Source of the DNA: Latescibacteria bacterium UBA6620
Lineage (GTDB): Bacteria; Latescibacterota; UBA2968
Assembly: GCA_002433075.1 (NCBI GenBank)
Contig: DJHM01000039.1
Span: 62,810 to 98,195, forward strand
DNA length: 35,386 bases
Direction: 5' to 3'
The translations under genes were made by a program, and so were the position numbers. The notes beneath the pieces are model-generated. The model was not told the origin of the DNA. It ran no database searches and saw only the letters and a program-made list of their open reading frames with translations. Positions 8,071-16,888 of this stretch are shown here, in pieces; position 1 is the stretch's first letter, and every line of letters begins with the position of its first letter.

Positions 8071-9582
8071 ATGAACGGGATGGACTCGAAGATCGCTTAT
8101 TTCACGATGGAGATCGGGCTGACACACGAGCTGCCCACCTACAGCGGGGGGCTCGGGGTGCTGGCCGGTGACACGATCAAATCCGCGGCCGATTTGAAGC
8201 TGCCGATGGTGGTCGTCACGCTCCTCCACCAGAAGGGCTACTTCGAGCAGACGCTGACAGAGCAAGGATGGCAGGAAGAACACGACGTGCTGTGGGACCA
8301 CGGGGCGCTCACGTCCTCACAGGACGCGACCACGCAGGTCTCCATCGAAGGTCGTGATGTCACCCTCCGGGCGTGGCGATACGATGTGGTGAGCCCCACG
8401 GGAGGCGTGATTCCCGTTTTCTTTCTCGACAGCGATGTCGAGGGTAACGATGCGGCCGATCGACGCCTGACCGATCAGCTCTACGCGGGTGACGAGACCC
8501 ATCGCCTAAAACAGGAGATCATTCTCGGCATTGGTGGCGTGCACATGCTCGATGTGCTGGATGTGGAGGTTCAGAAGTACCACATGAACGAAGGGCGTGC
8601 CGCACTGCTGACTGTCGAGCTCCTTCGACGGCGGAAACGACCTCTCCAGCAGGTGTGGGCCGACGAGTCGGTCCGGGCAAGGTGTGTGTTCACGAACCAT
8701 ACACCCGTAGCGGCCGGCCACGACCGGTTCGGCTACGATCTCGTAGAGCGTGCGCTGGGGGATTCGGTCGATTACGGGTTGCTTCGAGAGTTCGGAGGAG
8801 AGGATGGGTTGAACATGACCTTGCTGGCGCTGAATCTGAGCCAGTACGTCAACGGGGTCGCCAAGAAGCATGGTGAAGTCTCTCAGCACATGTTCCACGG
8901 CTACGCCATTCACGCCATCACGAACGGTATTCATTCTTACACGTGGACCTGTCCGTCGTTCAGGGAACTCTACGATGATACCTGCCTGACTGGTCCAATG
9001 AGCCGGAACTGTTCGTCCGTATCGACCACGTGCCGGATGATGCCATCTGGGACGCACACCAGGCAGCCAAGTCACGCTTGATCGAAGAGGTGCGGGGCCG
9101 AACGGGCACGGAGCTGGATCCGGAGGTGCTCAACCTGGGGTTTGCGCGCCGGGCGGCAACCTATAAACGAGCTGACCTGATCTTCTCGGATCTGGAGCGG
9201 CTGCGCCGAATCGGGAAAGGTAGACTTCAGATTGTCTATGCCGGGAAGGCCCACCCGGCCGATACGATGGGCAAGGAACTCATCCAGAACGTGGTTCACA
9301 GCCTGCGCTCTCTCGACGGAGACCTCACGGGCGTCTAGGTCCCGGGATACGACATGGCTCTCGCTTCGGCGCTGGTTCCCGGAGTCGACGTCTGGCTCAA
9401 CAACCCGATTCGCCCGCAGGAAGCGTCCGGGACGAGCGGGATGAGGCGGCTCACAACGGCGTGCCCAACTTCAGTGTCCTGGATGGCTGGTGGATCGAAG
9501 GTCATATCGAAGGGGTAACGGGATGGGCCATCGGACCGGAGGCGACCGAGATCTCGGTAGGCGAAGGCAACGACGAGGAAGA
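8071..9582 (+). pseudogene. glgP: Short-type alpha-glucan phosphorylase (GT35), multiply disrupted and truncated
   Basis: The gene encodes a PLP-dependent alpha-glucan phosphorylase without the DUF3417 N-terminal domain. It begins at ATG 8071 (GAGGG 5 nt upstream; ATG 8080 also possible). The protein is recognisable from AYFTMEIGLTHELPTYSGG through VFTNHTPVAAGHD to ITNGIHSYTW. A one-base loss near 8979 (TT to T in Tyr-Leu-Pro-Asp-Trp) shifts the frame. The next frame carries NLGFARRAATYKRADL and KAHPADTMGKELIQN, then meets an in-frame TAG at 9336-9338 before VPGYDMALASALVPGVDVWL. A second one-base loss at 9444 hits the PLP-lysine motif GTSGMKAAHNG. The frame continues to GWWIEGHIEGVTGWAIG and then runs directly into a receiver domain, so the last ~60-80 residues of the family are missing. 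It is not functional as read. Confidence 0.88.
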
Positions 9583-10773
9583 ACAGAGACCGGTACTAAT
9601 CGTCGATGGTGAAAAGCTGTCGGGCCTGATCGCGAAAATGATCGGTACGGACTACTCCACGGATGTCGCTCACGATGGTCTGGGAGCGGTACAGAAGCTA
9701 CGGGGTCTGTTGCCCGAAGCGATCATTGTCGAAGTGGATATTCCCGGTAACGGCATTAAGCTCACCGAGTTGTTGGGCGTCAATCCAAAATACAGCGGTG
9801 TTCCGATTATTCTGACCTCCGCCAACCCTTCCCCGGACATGATTGTCCGTGCAAAGAACGCCGGCGCGGACTCCTTCCTTGCCAAGCCCTTTAAACCCAG
9901 TGACCTCAAAGGACGGCTGACCAGTCTGGCCACGGTTCGGTCTCCGTCGAGTTCTGAGACCGGTGAGGCGGGCGACGGCGAAGCGAAGGAAGCGCCGAAA
10001 CCTGGCGAGGAGGAAGACGAGACAGGTCTTTCAGTCGATATCGCCAACCGTGTGAAGTCGATCGAAGGGCTGCCCTCCTTTCCGGCCACCCACGCCGAAA
10101 TCCTGAAGCTGGCGAACAGCGATGACTCATCGAGCGATGACATCGCCGAGAAGCTGCAACTGGATTCGGGTTTGTTGGCAACGGTGTTCAAGATCGTGAA
10201 CTCCGCAGGGTATGGATTCCGGAAGAAGGTTGACTCGCTGCAGCTCGCGGTGACCCTCCTCGGGCTGGAGGAGCTGGCGAACATTGTGATGGCGGCCAGG
10301 TCTACGACAAGCTGGGTAACTACGACGACGGTGCAGGGTTGGACTGCAAGGCGTTCTGGCGCCACGCCGTCGGGGTTGGATTCGCTTCCCGCGCGAATTC
10401 GAAGAAGCTTCAGCAGGAAGCCGAATCGGCGTTCCTTGCCAGCATACTGCACGACGTCGGAAAGATCGTGCTCGGCCGCTACTTCGGGGACTTTTACGCG
10501 GAAGTCATCAACATCGTGGGAGATGGCGAGACGTCCATCTACACAGCCGAGCAGGACGTGATGGGCATAACCCGCGCGGAGATCGGTGGTGTTTTGGCCG
10601 GCGAATGGAAATTCGCGAACAATTACCTGAATACGATCATTTACCACCACAAGCCGCAGGATGCGGCGCTCGATCAGTTCTCTATGCAGGAAAGAGGTCT
10701 GCAGATGCTGGTCGAAGCAGTCGAGGAGGAACTCGAAGGGGCCGATTCTTTCTTGATGGCCCTGTCGAGCTGA
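9583..10773 (+). pseudogene. Response-regulator receiver (degenerate) plus HDOD domain protein, frameshifted and fused to glgP
   Basis: A receiver domain (about 9590-9930) starts PVLIVDGEKLSG and ends SFLAKPFKPSDLKG. Its phosphoacceptor is replaced by Glu (EAIIVEVDIPG where relatives have Asp) and the usual acidic pair reads Asp-Gly. An acidic linker follows, then an HDOD domain from about 10040 (SIEGLPSFPATHAEILKLAN) to FLASILHDVGKIVLGRYF and beyond. A one-base loss near 10297 (CCC to CC in Ala-Ala-Gln-Val-Tyr) splits the HDOD domain; the second frame closes with TGA at 10771-10773. No start codon of its own is visible: the reading frame is continuous with the phosphorylase tail. HDOD proteins usually act in signalling and cell-cycle or motility control. 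As read, the product is broken. Confidence 0.85.
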
Positions 10774-10795
10774 TTGTCCCAGAGAAGAGAATGCG

Positions 10796-10830
10796 AAACC
10801 GCCGCTGGCTATTGCCAGCGGCGGTTTTTT
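10796..10830 (+). terminator. Rho-independent terminator after the REC-HDOD gene
   Basis: AAACCGCCGCTGGC (10796-10809) and GCCAGCGGCGGTTT (10814-10827) form a 14-bp stem with a TATT loop and six T residues at 10825-10830. It sits 22 nt past the REC-HDOD stop and faces the 3' end of the convergent M48 peptidase gene. Confidence 0.95.
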
Positions 10831-10857
10831 CGTTGCCCTCGATCGCATCTCAGGTGC

Positions 10858-11733
10858 TTACTGAGCGAGTCTCATTCGAACACCCGAAGGGGGCAGGTAG
10901 CGGACAGTTCGCTTGAGGCCCAACAGGGCTTCGACTCGTTCAGTCGTGGTTGGATGTGTGCGGAACCATCCTGACTCCTTTTCGACCTGCGAGGTATAGA
11001 TGAATCGGAAGCGCCGGATGATCCCTGCCAGGTAGCGATTGTAGCGCTCGAGTTTGACGAGGGCGGAGGCCAGCAATCGAGGGTGCCCGGTCAGCATTGC
11101 GGCGTCCCGATCGGCAAGTCTCTCTCGTGTTCGCATGAGGCCGGCGTGCAATGCGCTCGCTGCGTGGGGAGCGGCGATGACCAACAGCGCCACGCCCAGC
11201 GTCGCCTAGGGAGGCGCGATGCCGCTCAGGATGGCGATGAAGAGAAGGAAACCGAAAAGACTGGAAACCGTCGATATCGACTGGACGAAGGGTCCTGCGG
11301 TCAGGCTCAGAAGGCTGTCCCGGTTTCGCAAGTGTGCGATTTCGTGAGCCAGAACCGCCTCGATTTCGTCGGCCTCGAGGATCCGTGGGAGTGAGCTGCT
11401 GACGGCAATGACCCCGGCTCCCCCGTGGGGCGTGAGAGCGAAAGCGTTGGGGATGTCGGATGGGTAAACGGCCAGCTGGGGAACCGGTACCTAGGCCCGC
11501 TGCGCGAGGCTGCGGACCCGCTCGTAAAGGCCGCGGTTGTGATGTGGCTGAATGGGCCGAGCCCGATGGTAGTGCAGGATCAGTCGGGCCGAAGTTCGGG
11601 CAGATAGAAGGTTGAATGTCAGGCCGAGGGCCAGAATCAGAATCGCGCCCAAGGCGCCAAGGATCACGTAGCCCACCCACGCGAAGAGGGCGATCAACGT
11701 CGTCAGAATGATTAGAGTTTGGAATCGTTGCAC
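10858..11733 (-). pseudogene. htpX: HtpX-like M48 family membrane metalloprotease interrupted by two in-frame TAG codons
   Basis: One continuous frame from GTG 11733 (AAGGAG 7 nt upstream) to TAA 10860-10858 gives a 291-codon protein of normal HtpX length, with TAG at 11493-11491 and 11208-11206. The order is: two N-terminal membrane segments (LIILTTLIALFAWVGYVILG and the next), TAG, PSDIPNAFALTPHGG, the zinc site HEIAHLRNRDS, a second membrane region, TAG, then the third-ligand motif ERLAD (ExxxD) and RTHPTTTERVEAL. All catalytic residues remain and no frameshift is needed. HtpX degrades misfolded membrane proteins. Other genes here, such as fliL and the Gfo gene at 22174, end in TAG, so general TAG recoding is unlikely. 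I read it as decay, with readthrough a minor alternative. Confidence 0.85.
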
Positions 11734-11802
11734 GGGGTTTCTCCTTTTATCTGGAGGGTTGGCAACCGCCGTGCCTCAGGGGTACGTGGATCTATTATGC
11801 TG

Positions 11803-13533
11803 TTATATCGTAACTTGCTTCCTCCTCCTGCTCGTTGGATCCTCTGCCAGATTGTCAGGTTTCTTCCCGATAGTGAAGATCAGTGCCGTAATGACGGTGC
11901 CCCCGATGAGGATCCCGACCCAAGCGGGATAGAGCGTGGCCGCACCCAGATACCCGAACAGGGCGGCACATCCCATCGTGACCAGGGCATATGGGATCTG
12001 GGTGCGGACGTGATCGAGGTGGTCGCACGAGGAGGCAATGCTGGACATCACGGTTGTGTCGCTGATGGGCGAACAGTGATCCCCGAAGATGGCGCCATCG
12101 AGCACGGCGGCAGCGGCCAGGATGGTCAGGGGCATCCCCCCGAGATTGTGGGCCAGAGGAACGACCGTCGGTACGAGGATGGCCATCGTCGCCCACGAAG
12201 TGCCGATGCTGAACGCCACGGTGGCCGCCAGAAGGAAAATGAGGACCGGCAGAATGGCGGGTGAGATCAGGGGGCTCAGCAGGGCGGTGAGATAGTCCGC
12301 TGTGCCGATATCCTGACACGCCTCTTTGATCGCCCAGGCCAGGATGAGGATTGCGATCGCATAGTGGATTCCGACCACCCCCCTCAGGTAAGTTCCAAGA
12401 CCCGATCCGAGGGAGATCGGCCGTCGGCCCTGCCCGTCCCGTCGGGTCCACGCCAGAAGCAGTGCCATTCCTGAACCGATCAGGGCGCCGTTGAACAGCG
12501 CCCGTCCGTTGTTGGCCTCGGAGAAGGCGGCTGCCCAGTATCGTGAACTGAGGAGTCCGTTGCGCGACCGTTCGATGCTAGCCGCATCACTATCGGCGGC
12601 ATCGAGTGCAATGCCTGCGACGACCGACACCACGACCGATACGACAGGGAAAGCAGCCACCCACCAGGTTGGGAGGAGGCCGGGCGCTGGAGTGACGCTC
12701 GGCTGACGGCCGGTCAGGGGTCTCGCCCCTTCACGGAGGACCTTGCCCGTTTCGTACGCTCGTCGCTCGGCCGCGAGCATCGGGCCGAAGTCACGGCCCG
12801 CCCAGGTGGACACGAACACGAACACCAGCGCGAGGAGACAGTAGAATCGAGCGGGAAGTGCAGAGAAAAAGAGCGCGTAGCCTGAGATCCCGGTACCCAG
12901 ATCGATCATCAGTCCTTCGAACAGCCCGACTTCGTATCCGATCCACGTGCTGATGATGGCGAGCCCTGCGATCGGAGCGGCGGTCGAGTCCACCAGGTAG
13001 GCCAGCTTCTCGCGAGAGACTCTGAAGCGATCGGTGATGGGCCGCATCGTCGACCCGGCCACGATGGTGTTGGCATAGTCATCGAAAAAGATCGCCGTAC
13101 CTAGGAGTGCGGTCGCTTTCCGTGCCGAGCGGGCACCCTCCGCCCCTCTCGACAGAAGGTCGGCGATGCCGGCGTTCCCCCCCGCGAGAGAGGTGACCCG
13201 AACCATTCCGATCAGGGCGATCGTGAATCCAAGGATGTGGAGTGAAAACTCACCCGCTACCTCGCCCCAGAGGTAATGCAGAAGGGCCTTCCGAAGGGCA
13301 TCGGCGACGAGCGGAACGATCGTCGTTTCTGTCGAGACGAGAAGAGCCGTGCCGAGGATGGCGGTGGTCAATCCGAGGATGAGCCTGCCGCTGAGAATCC
13401 CGATGAGGATGGCGCAGAAGGGGGGAAAGAGACTCCATCCGGTGGCTTGCCCCTGCGCAGGGAGGGCTTCGCAGATGATGAGGGCCAAGATCAGGCCGGC
13501 AGCGGCCCTGAGACTCCAGTGAGAGAGGGTCAA
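11803..13533 (-). CDS. NhaC-family Na+/H+ antiporter-like membrane transporter
   Basis: This 576-aa polytopic membrane protein has about a dozen hydrophobic segments and the signature near its C-terminus, DGAIFGDHCSPISDTTVMSS. Another typical stretch is TAIFFDDYANTIVAGSTMRP in the N-terminal half. Family members exchange Na+ for H+ or carry organic anions across the inner membrane. The start is TTG at 13533, with GAGG about 6 nt upstream; the first residues run into a membrane helix. It is intact, transcribed towards the broken htpX gene and divergent from the isomerase at 13640, with 106 nt between the two starts. Precise ion or substrate specificity is not determinable here. Confidence 0.9.
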   Translation of the reverse strand: MTLSHWSLRAAAGLILALIICEALPAQGQATGWSLFPPFCAILIGILSGRLILGLTTAILGTALLVSTETTIVPLVADALRKALLHYLWGEVAGEFSLHILGFTIALIGMVRVTSLAGGNAGIADLLSRGAEGARSARKATALLGTAIFFDDYANTIVAGSTMRPITDRFRVSREKLAYLVDSTAAPIAGLAIISTWIGYEVGLFEGLMIDLGTGISGYALFFSALPARFYCLLALVFVFVSTWAGRDFGPMLAAERRAYETGKVLREGARPLTGRQPSVTPAPGLLPTWWVAAFPVVSVVVSVVAGIALDAADSDAASIERSRNGLLSSRYWAAAFSEANNGRALFNGALIGSGMALLLAWTRRDGQGRRPISLGSGLGTYLRGVVGIHYAIAILILAWAIKEACQDIGTADYLTALLSPLISPAILPVLIFLLAATVAFSIGTSWATMAILVPTVVPLAHNLGGMPLTILAAAAVLDGAIFGDHCSPISDTTVMSSIASSCDHLDHVRTQIPYALVTMGCAALFGYLGAATLYPAWVGILIGGTVITALIFTIGKKPDNLAEDPTSRRRKQVTI

Positions 13534-13639
13534 GGAGACCTCGAGAAAGGTGGCTGGAGAAGAAGGTGACGGTATATTCCAACGTCGCTAATGTAACCTG
13601 CGAACACACTGACCGGAAACCTTAGAACCGGAGACGACG

Positions 13640-14437
13640 ATGGATGCAACGATAGGGAGTACTACCAGGCCGTACAACGGGTGCAGTTTTTCAGAAGCTT
13701 GCGACCGAATCGCAGCTGCAGGGTTCAGCGATGTCGCCGTGTTCGCGCACGATGACGGAATGCCTGTCGACTCGGCTTCGTCACCGGTCGAGATTGCTTC
13801 CGCCCGGTCTGCGGCCGAGGATGCCGGTTTGAAGCCCTCCATGCTGCTGGCCAGGACACACTTGGAACTGGGACTGGATGGGGCGGTCGACGATTACAGG
13901 AAGCTGATCGACCACGCCGCGGAGTTGGGTTCTGACTGGCTGCTGGAACTCGGCACGAGCAAAGAAGAATACTACGGGGATTATCCTGAACTGATGCGTC
14001 GAGTGGCTCCGCACGCCGCAGACGCGAAGGTCGGTATTTCCCTGAAACCTCACGGCGGGATCAGCCTGACCGCGCAGGAACTGATCGATCTGCATACGAA
14101 AGTCGATCATCCGGCGTTCAGTATTTCATACGATCCCGGGAACATCATCCACTATACCGTGGGGGAGATCCGACCTGAGGCGGAAGTCGATCGAATTGCT
14201 CCGTTGACGTCTACCCTGATCATCAAGGATTGCGAGGTGGTGGAGGGCAAACCGAATGTCATGATCACACCCGGTGAGGGGTGGGTAGACTTTCCGTTCG
14301 TGCTCGGACATCTCGTCGCGGGGGGATTCAGCGGTCCGATGTACGTAGAGTGCGTGGGCTCTTCGGAGCCGGACGAAGTCGATCGGGACCTGAAGCGCAC
14401 ACTCGGGTTCTTACAGGACATCATCGTGTCCCTCTGA
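13640..14437 (+). CDS. Xylose-isomerase-like TIM-barrel sugar phosphate isomerase/epimerase
   Basis: This 265-aa protein is the third TIM-barrel isomerase/epimerase of the window and differs clearly from the other two. Expected metal-site positions are SLKPHGGIS (His), SISYDPGNIIH (Asp), TLIIKDCEVV (Lys/Asp) and MYVECVGSSE (Glu). ATG 13640 follows GGAG at 5-9 nt. A TATATT box at 13573-13578 may be its -10 element. It is followed after 71 nt by the DUF899 gene on the same strand. Sugar or polyol isomerisation is likely; substrate unknown. Confidence 0.87.
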   Translation: MDATIGSTTRPYNGCSFSEACDRIAAAGFSDVAVFAHDDGMPVDSASSPVEIASARSAAEDAGLKPSMLLARTHLELGLDGAVDDYRKLIDHAAELGSDWLLELGTSKEEYYGDYPELMRRVAPHAADAKVGISLKPHGGISLTAQELIDLHTKVDHPAFSISYDPGNIIHYTVGEIRPEAEVDRIAPLTSTLIIKDCEVVEGKPNVMITPGEGWVDFPFVLGHLVAGGFSGPMYVECVGSSEPDEVDRDLKRTLGFLQDIIVSL

Positions 14438-14458
14438 GTGTCCAGAATGGGTGGCTGC

Positions 14459-14482
14459 GCCCGTCTGTCTATAGAGACGGGC
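14459..14482. other. Hairpin between the isomerase and DUF899 genes
   Basis: GCCCGTCT (14459-14466) pairs with AGACGGGC (14475-14482) around an 8-nt loop. It has no T-run, so it is not a clear terminator. It lies 15 nt before the AAGGAGG of the DUF899 gene and could affect mRNA stability or translation. Confidence 0.3.
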
Positions 14483-14508
14483 CAAGCCCCAACACCAAGG
14501 AGGAATCC

Positions 14509-15152
14509 GTGTCGCGACACGAAATTCGATACCCGAACGAGCCGGAGGCGTATCGTTCCGCCCGCAATCAGCTTCTGGAAAAGGAAATGGAGCTGATAGC
14601 TCAGGTCGAGCAGGTGGCCGAGCTGCGTCGTTCGCTTCCTCGAGGCGGAGCGGTGCCGGAAGACTATGTTTTCGAGACGTGGCTGGACGGCCAAGCACAG
14701 CAGAGGAGGATGTCCCAGCTGTTCGAGAACGGCAAGGACTCTCTCGTATTTTACAGCTTCATGTTCGGTCCGACGTGAGATCGACCTTGCCCGATGTGTA
14801 CGTCTTTTCTCGACAGTCTGAACGGAAGCGCCGCTCACATCTCGCAGCATATCAACCTGGGTGTCGTGGCCAAGGCGCCGATCGATCGAGTTCAGGCATT
14901 CGCTGACAAACGGGGCTGGAGCCAGCTCCAGATGTTGTCATCGTCGTCGTGCGACTACAACTCGGACTACTTCGCGGAAGAGCCCGAGGATGGAATCTTC
15001 CACTTCTACGCGACCGAACTCTATTACGTCCCGTTCTCGAAAAGGGCCACCCAAGACACGTCGATCTGGTGTGGCCCCTGTGGGCGATGTTCGACACAAC
15101 ACCCGACGGCCGCGGGGAGGACTGGTTCCCCGCCCTGGACTATGATGGGTAG
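14509..15152 (+). pseudogene. DUF899 family thioredoxin-like protein with an in-frame TGA and a frameshift
   Basis: GTG 14509 has a perfect AAGGAGG 5 nt upstream. The frame reads RSARNQLLEKEMELIAQVEQ, LRRSLPRGGAVPEDYVFE and YSFMFGPT, then TGA at 14776-14778. The same frame goes on with DRPCPMCTSFLDSLNGSAAH, the conserved PMC motif of DUF899. In my knowledge of the family a Trp is usual where the TGA stands (MFGPxWxxPCPMC). After YATELYYVPF the frame shifts at about 15036, consistent with loss of one C in a CC, and the remainder reads EKGHPRHVDLVWPLWAMFDT to the TAG at 15150-15152. DUF899 proteins have a thioredoxin-like fold and unknown function. The strong ribosome binding site suggests it was once well expressed. 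Confidence 0.85.
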
Positions 15153-15273
15153 ACGATGGTTGCGCGCTCGGCCGCTGCAGTTAGCCCGCATCGATCTGGA
15201 GACGGTGTGACGCGTCGAACGCTCGGGGGCGAGACCCATTTTCGCACGAAGTTTCCTACCGGGAGAGAGGGCC

Positions 15274-16428
15274 TTGGCTGAACCGTCGAATCCTCAAGCG
15301 CTGACCACTGGACCCCACCACCACTGGTTCGGATACTACGACAAGCTTCAGTTCAGCCCATCAGGTAGGTTTGTCCTCGGTATGGAGGTCGATTTCGAGC
15401 ATCGTTCGCCGATGCCCGAAGATGAGGTCACGATCGGCGTGATCGATCTCGAGGATCAGAATCGATGGATCGATCTGGGGCGAAGCCGTGCGTGGTGCTG
15501 GCAGCAGGGTTGTATGCTACAATGGATTCCCGGATCCGAAACGGAGATCATCTGGAACGATCGGGAAGATGGACGGTTCGTTTCGCACATCCTGGATACA
15601 TCGACCGGGTCTGTACGGACGATCCCTTCTCCTGTCTACACGCTTTCTCCTGATGGGAAGACAGCGTTTGCCACGGACTTCGCACGTAACAACGACACCC
15701 GGCCGGGCTACGGGTACGCCGGTGTTCAAGATCCGAACCACGGCGTACTGGCACCCGAAGATTCGGGCATCTGGCGGGTCGATCTGCAGACGGGTGAGCC
15801 CGAGTTGCTCGTCACCCTGGCCGAGATCGCGGCGATCCCTTTCCCGCAGGGGGATATCAGCCAGGGTAAGCATTGGTTCAACCATCTGCTGGTCAGTCCG
15901 GATGGTTCTCGGCTGGAATTCCTGCATCGCTGGACCTCCGGGCCGGGCCGCCAGACCCGAATGCTGACGTGTTCGCCCGACGGCAAAGACGTTCGCATCG
16001 TGGACGACTGTGGGCTGACCTCACACTTCATCTGGCTGGACAACATCCATATCCTCGCCTGGTCCAGAGCCCATTCGGACGGGGGTGAATTCTGTCGTTT
16101 CGACGAGCGTACGGGCGATTTCGAGCCAGTCGGAAGCGGCCTGATGGAGGTAGACGGTCACGTCAACTGTCTTCCCGACGCCGAGTGGATCGTCAACGAC
16201 ACCTACCCGGACAAGAACCGAGTGCGTGGGTTCTATCTCTATCACCTGCCCACGAACACCCGCGTCGATGTGGCAGGTCTGCTTGCGCCGCCCGAGTACG
16301 ACGGCGAATGGCGCTGCGACCTTCATCCCCGACTGAGTCCCGACGGCAGAAGCGTTACCGTCGACTCCGCGCACGAAGGCTTCGGTCGCCAGATGTATTT
16401 AATCGACATTGGAGAGTTGGTGGGCTGA
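15274..16428 (+). CDS. Beta-propeller (PD40/WD40-like) protein of unknown function
   Basis: This 384-aa protein is built of repeated blades. Repeats with a Ser-Pro-Asp/Ser-Gly core are visible as LQFSPSGRFVL, YTLSPDGKTAF, LLVSPDGSRLEF, LTCSPDGKDVRI and PRLSPDGRSVTV, as in TolB-like propellers. It has a His-rich beginning (GPHHHWFGYYDK) and a second cluster at GKHWFNHLLV. There is no clear signal peptide. Some propellers of this shape are oligogalacturonate lyases (PL22), but I cannot support catalysis from the motifs seen. TTG 15274 follows GGGAGAGAGG. It is intact and lies between two broken genes. Its 3' end overlaps the nominal 3' end of the convergent yciH frame by 30 nt. Confidence 0.75.
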   Translation: MAEPSNPQALTTGPHHHWFGYYDKLQFSPSGRFVLGMEVDFEHRSPMPEDEVTIGVIDLEDQNRWIDLGRSRAWCWQQGCMLQWIPGSETEIIWNDREDGRFVSHILDTSTGSVRTIPSPVYTLSPDGKTAFATDFARNNDTRPGYGYAGVQDPNHGVLAPEDSGIWRVDLQTGEPELLVTLAEIAAIPFPQGDISQGKHWFNHLLVSPDGSRLEFLHRWTSGPGRQTRMLTCSPDGKDVRIVDDCGLTSHFIWLDNIHILAWSRAHSDGGEFCRFDERTGDFEPVGSGLMEVDGHVNCLPDAEWIVNDTYPDKNRVRGFYLYHLPTNTRVDVAGLLAPPEYDGEWRCDLHPRLSPDGRSVTVDSAHEGFGRQMYLIDIGELVG

Positions 16429-16881
16429 AGACCGGAGAATAGGGCTACACGACGCCTCGCACGGAAAAAGTGGCCCCGGGGCCACTTTGGGGACCGGTTG
16501 ACTCCCCAGATGGGTTGGAGGTCCGAAGTTTCCGCGTCCCCCCCCCCCCGCACGTCTAACAGTCCACCCCCTGGCGGACAGCAGCTCCACCAGCCGATCT
16601 CGATGATCGCCCTGGATCTCGATGGCGCCGTCTCGGACCGTCCCACCACTTCCGCATTTCGCTTTGAGCTCACGGGCGAGGGCCTTCAGGTCCTCTGATG
16701 GAAGGTCCAGTCCCATGATGACGGATACGCCGGCCCCCTTTCGGCCCTTCGTCTGCCGTCCGACCCGAACGATCCCGTCCGATGGGAGAGAGGTTTCCTT
16801 ACTCCTTCTCTTCCCCTGGCGGGTGTCTCCCCCAATTCGCCCCTCTTCGGTTGTGTAAACCGTTCTGAGATTCCTGTTCAC
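16399..16881 (-). CDS. yciH: Sui1/YciH-type translation initiation factor-like protein, 3' end run on past a poly-G tract
   Basis: The conserved Sui1 (eIF1) domain is clear: VRVGRQTKGRKGAGVSVIMG, LKAKCGSGGTVRDGAIEIQG and DHRDRLVELLSARGWTVRRA. Bacterial YciH proteins bind the 30S subunit and can influence start-site fidelity. GTG 16881 has GAGG about 5 nt upstream, 7 nt after the MBL gene stop. In family members the protein ends right after RAGG. Here the codons enter a 12-G run (16549-16538 on the plus strand as C) and the frame stays open for ~45 low-complexity residues, across the hairpin at 16467-16488, to TAA at 16399. The tail is probably not native; the true stop may have been lost by tract-length change or misread. 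Confidence 0.8.
   Translation of the reverse strand: MNRNLRTVYTTEEGRIGGDTRQGKRRSKETSLPSDGIVRVGRQTKGRKGAGVSVIMGLDLPSEDLKALARELKAKCGSGGTVRDGAIEIQGDHRDRLVELLSARGWTVRRAGGGGRGNFGPPTHLGSQPVPKVAPGPLFPCEASCSPILRSSAHQLSNVD
16465..16488 (-). terminator. Terminator of the sulfatase operon
   Basis: AAAGTGGCCCC (16467-16477) and GGGGCCACTTT (16478-16488) make a perfect inverted repeat without a spacer. On the minus strand it continues into TTTTT (16469-16465), as expected for the end of the operon that begins near 24890. The plus strand shows no T-run after the propeller gene. Confidence 0.75.
16538..16549. repeat. 12-nt homopolymer C/G tract
   Basis: Twelve consecutive C residues on the plus strand fall exactly at the 3' end of the Sui1 domain codons. 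Such tracts are prone to slippage in vivo and in sequencing, so the length in this window may not be exact. Confidence 0.9.
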
Positions 16882-16888
16882 GTGTGCC

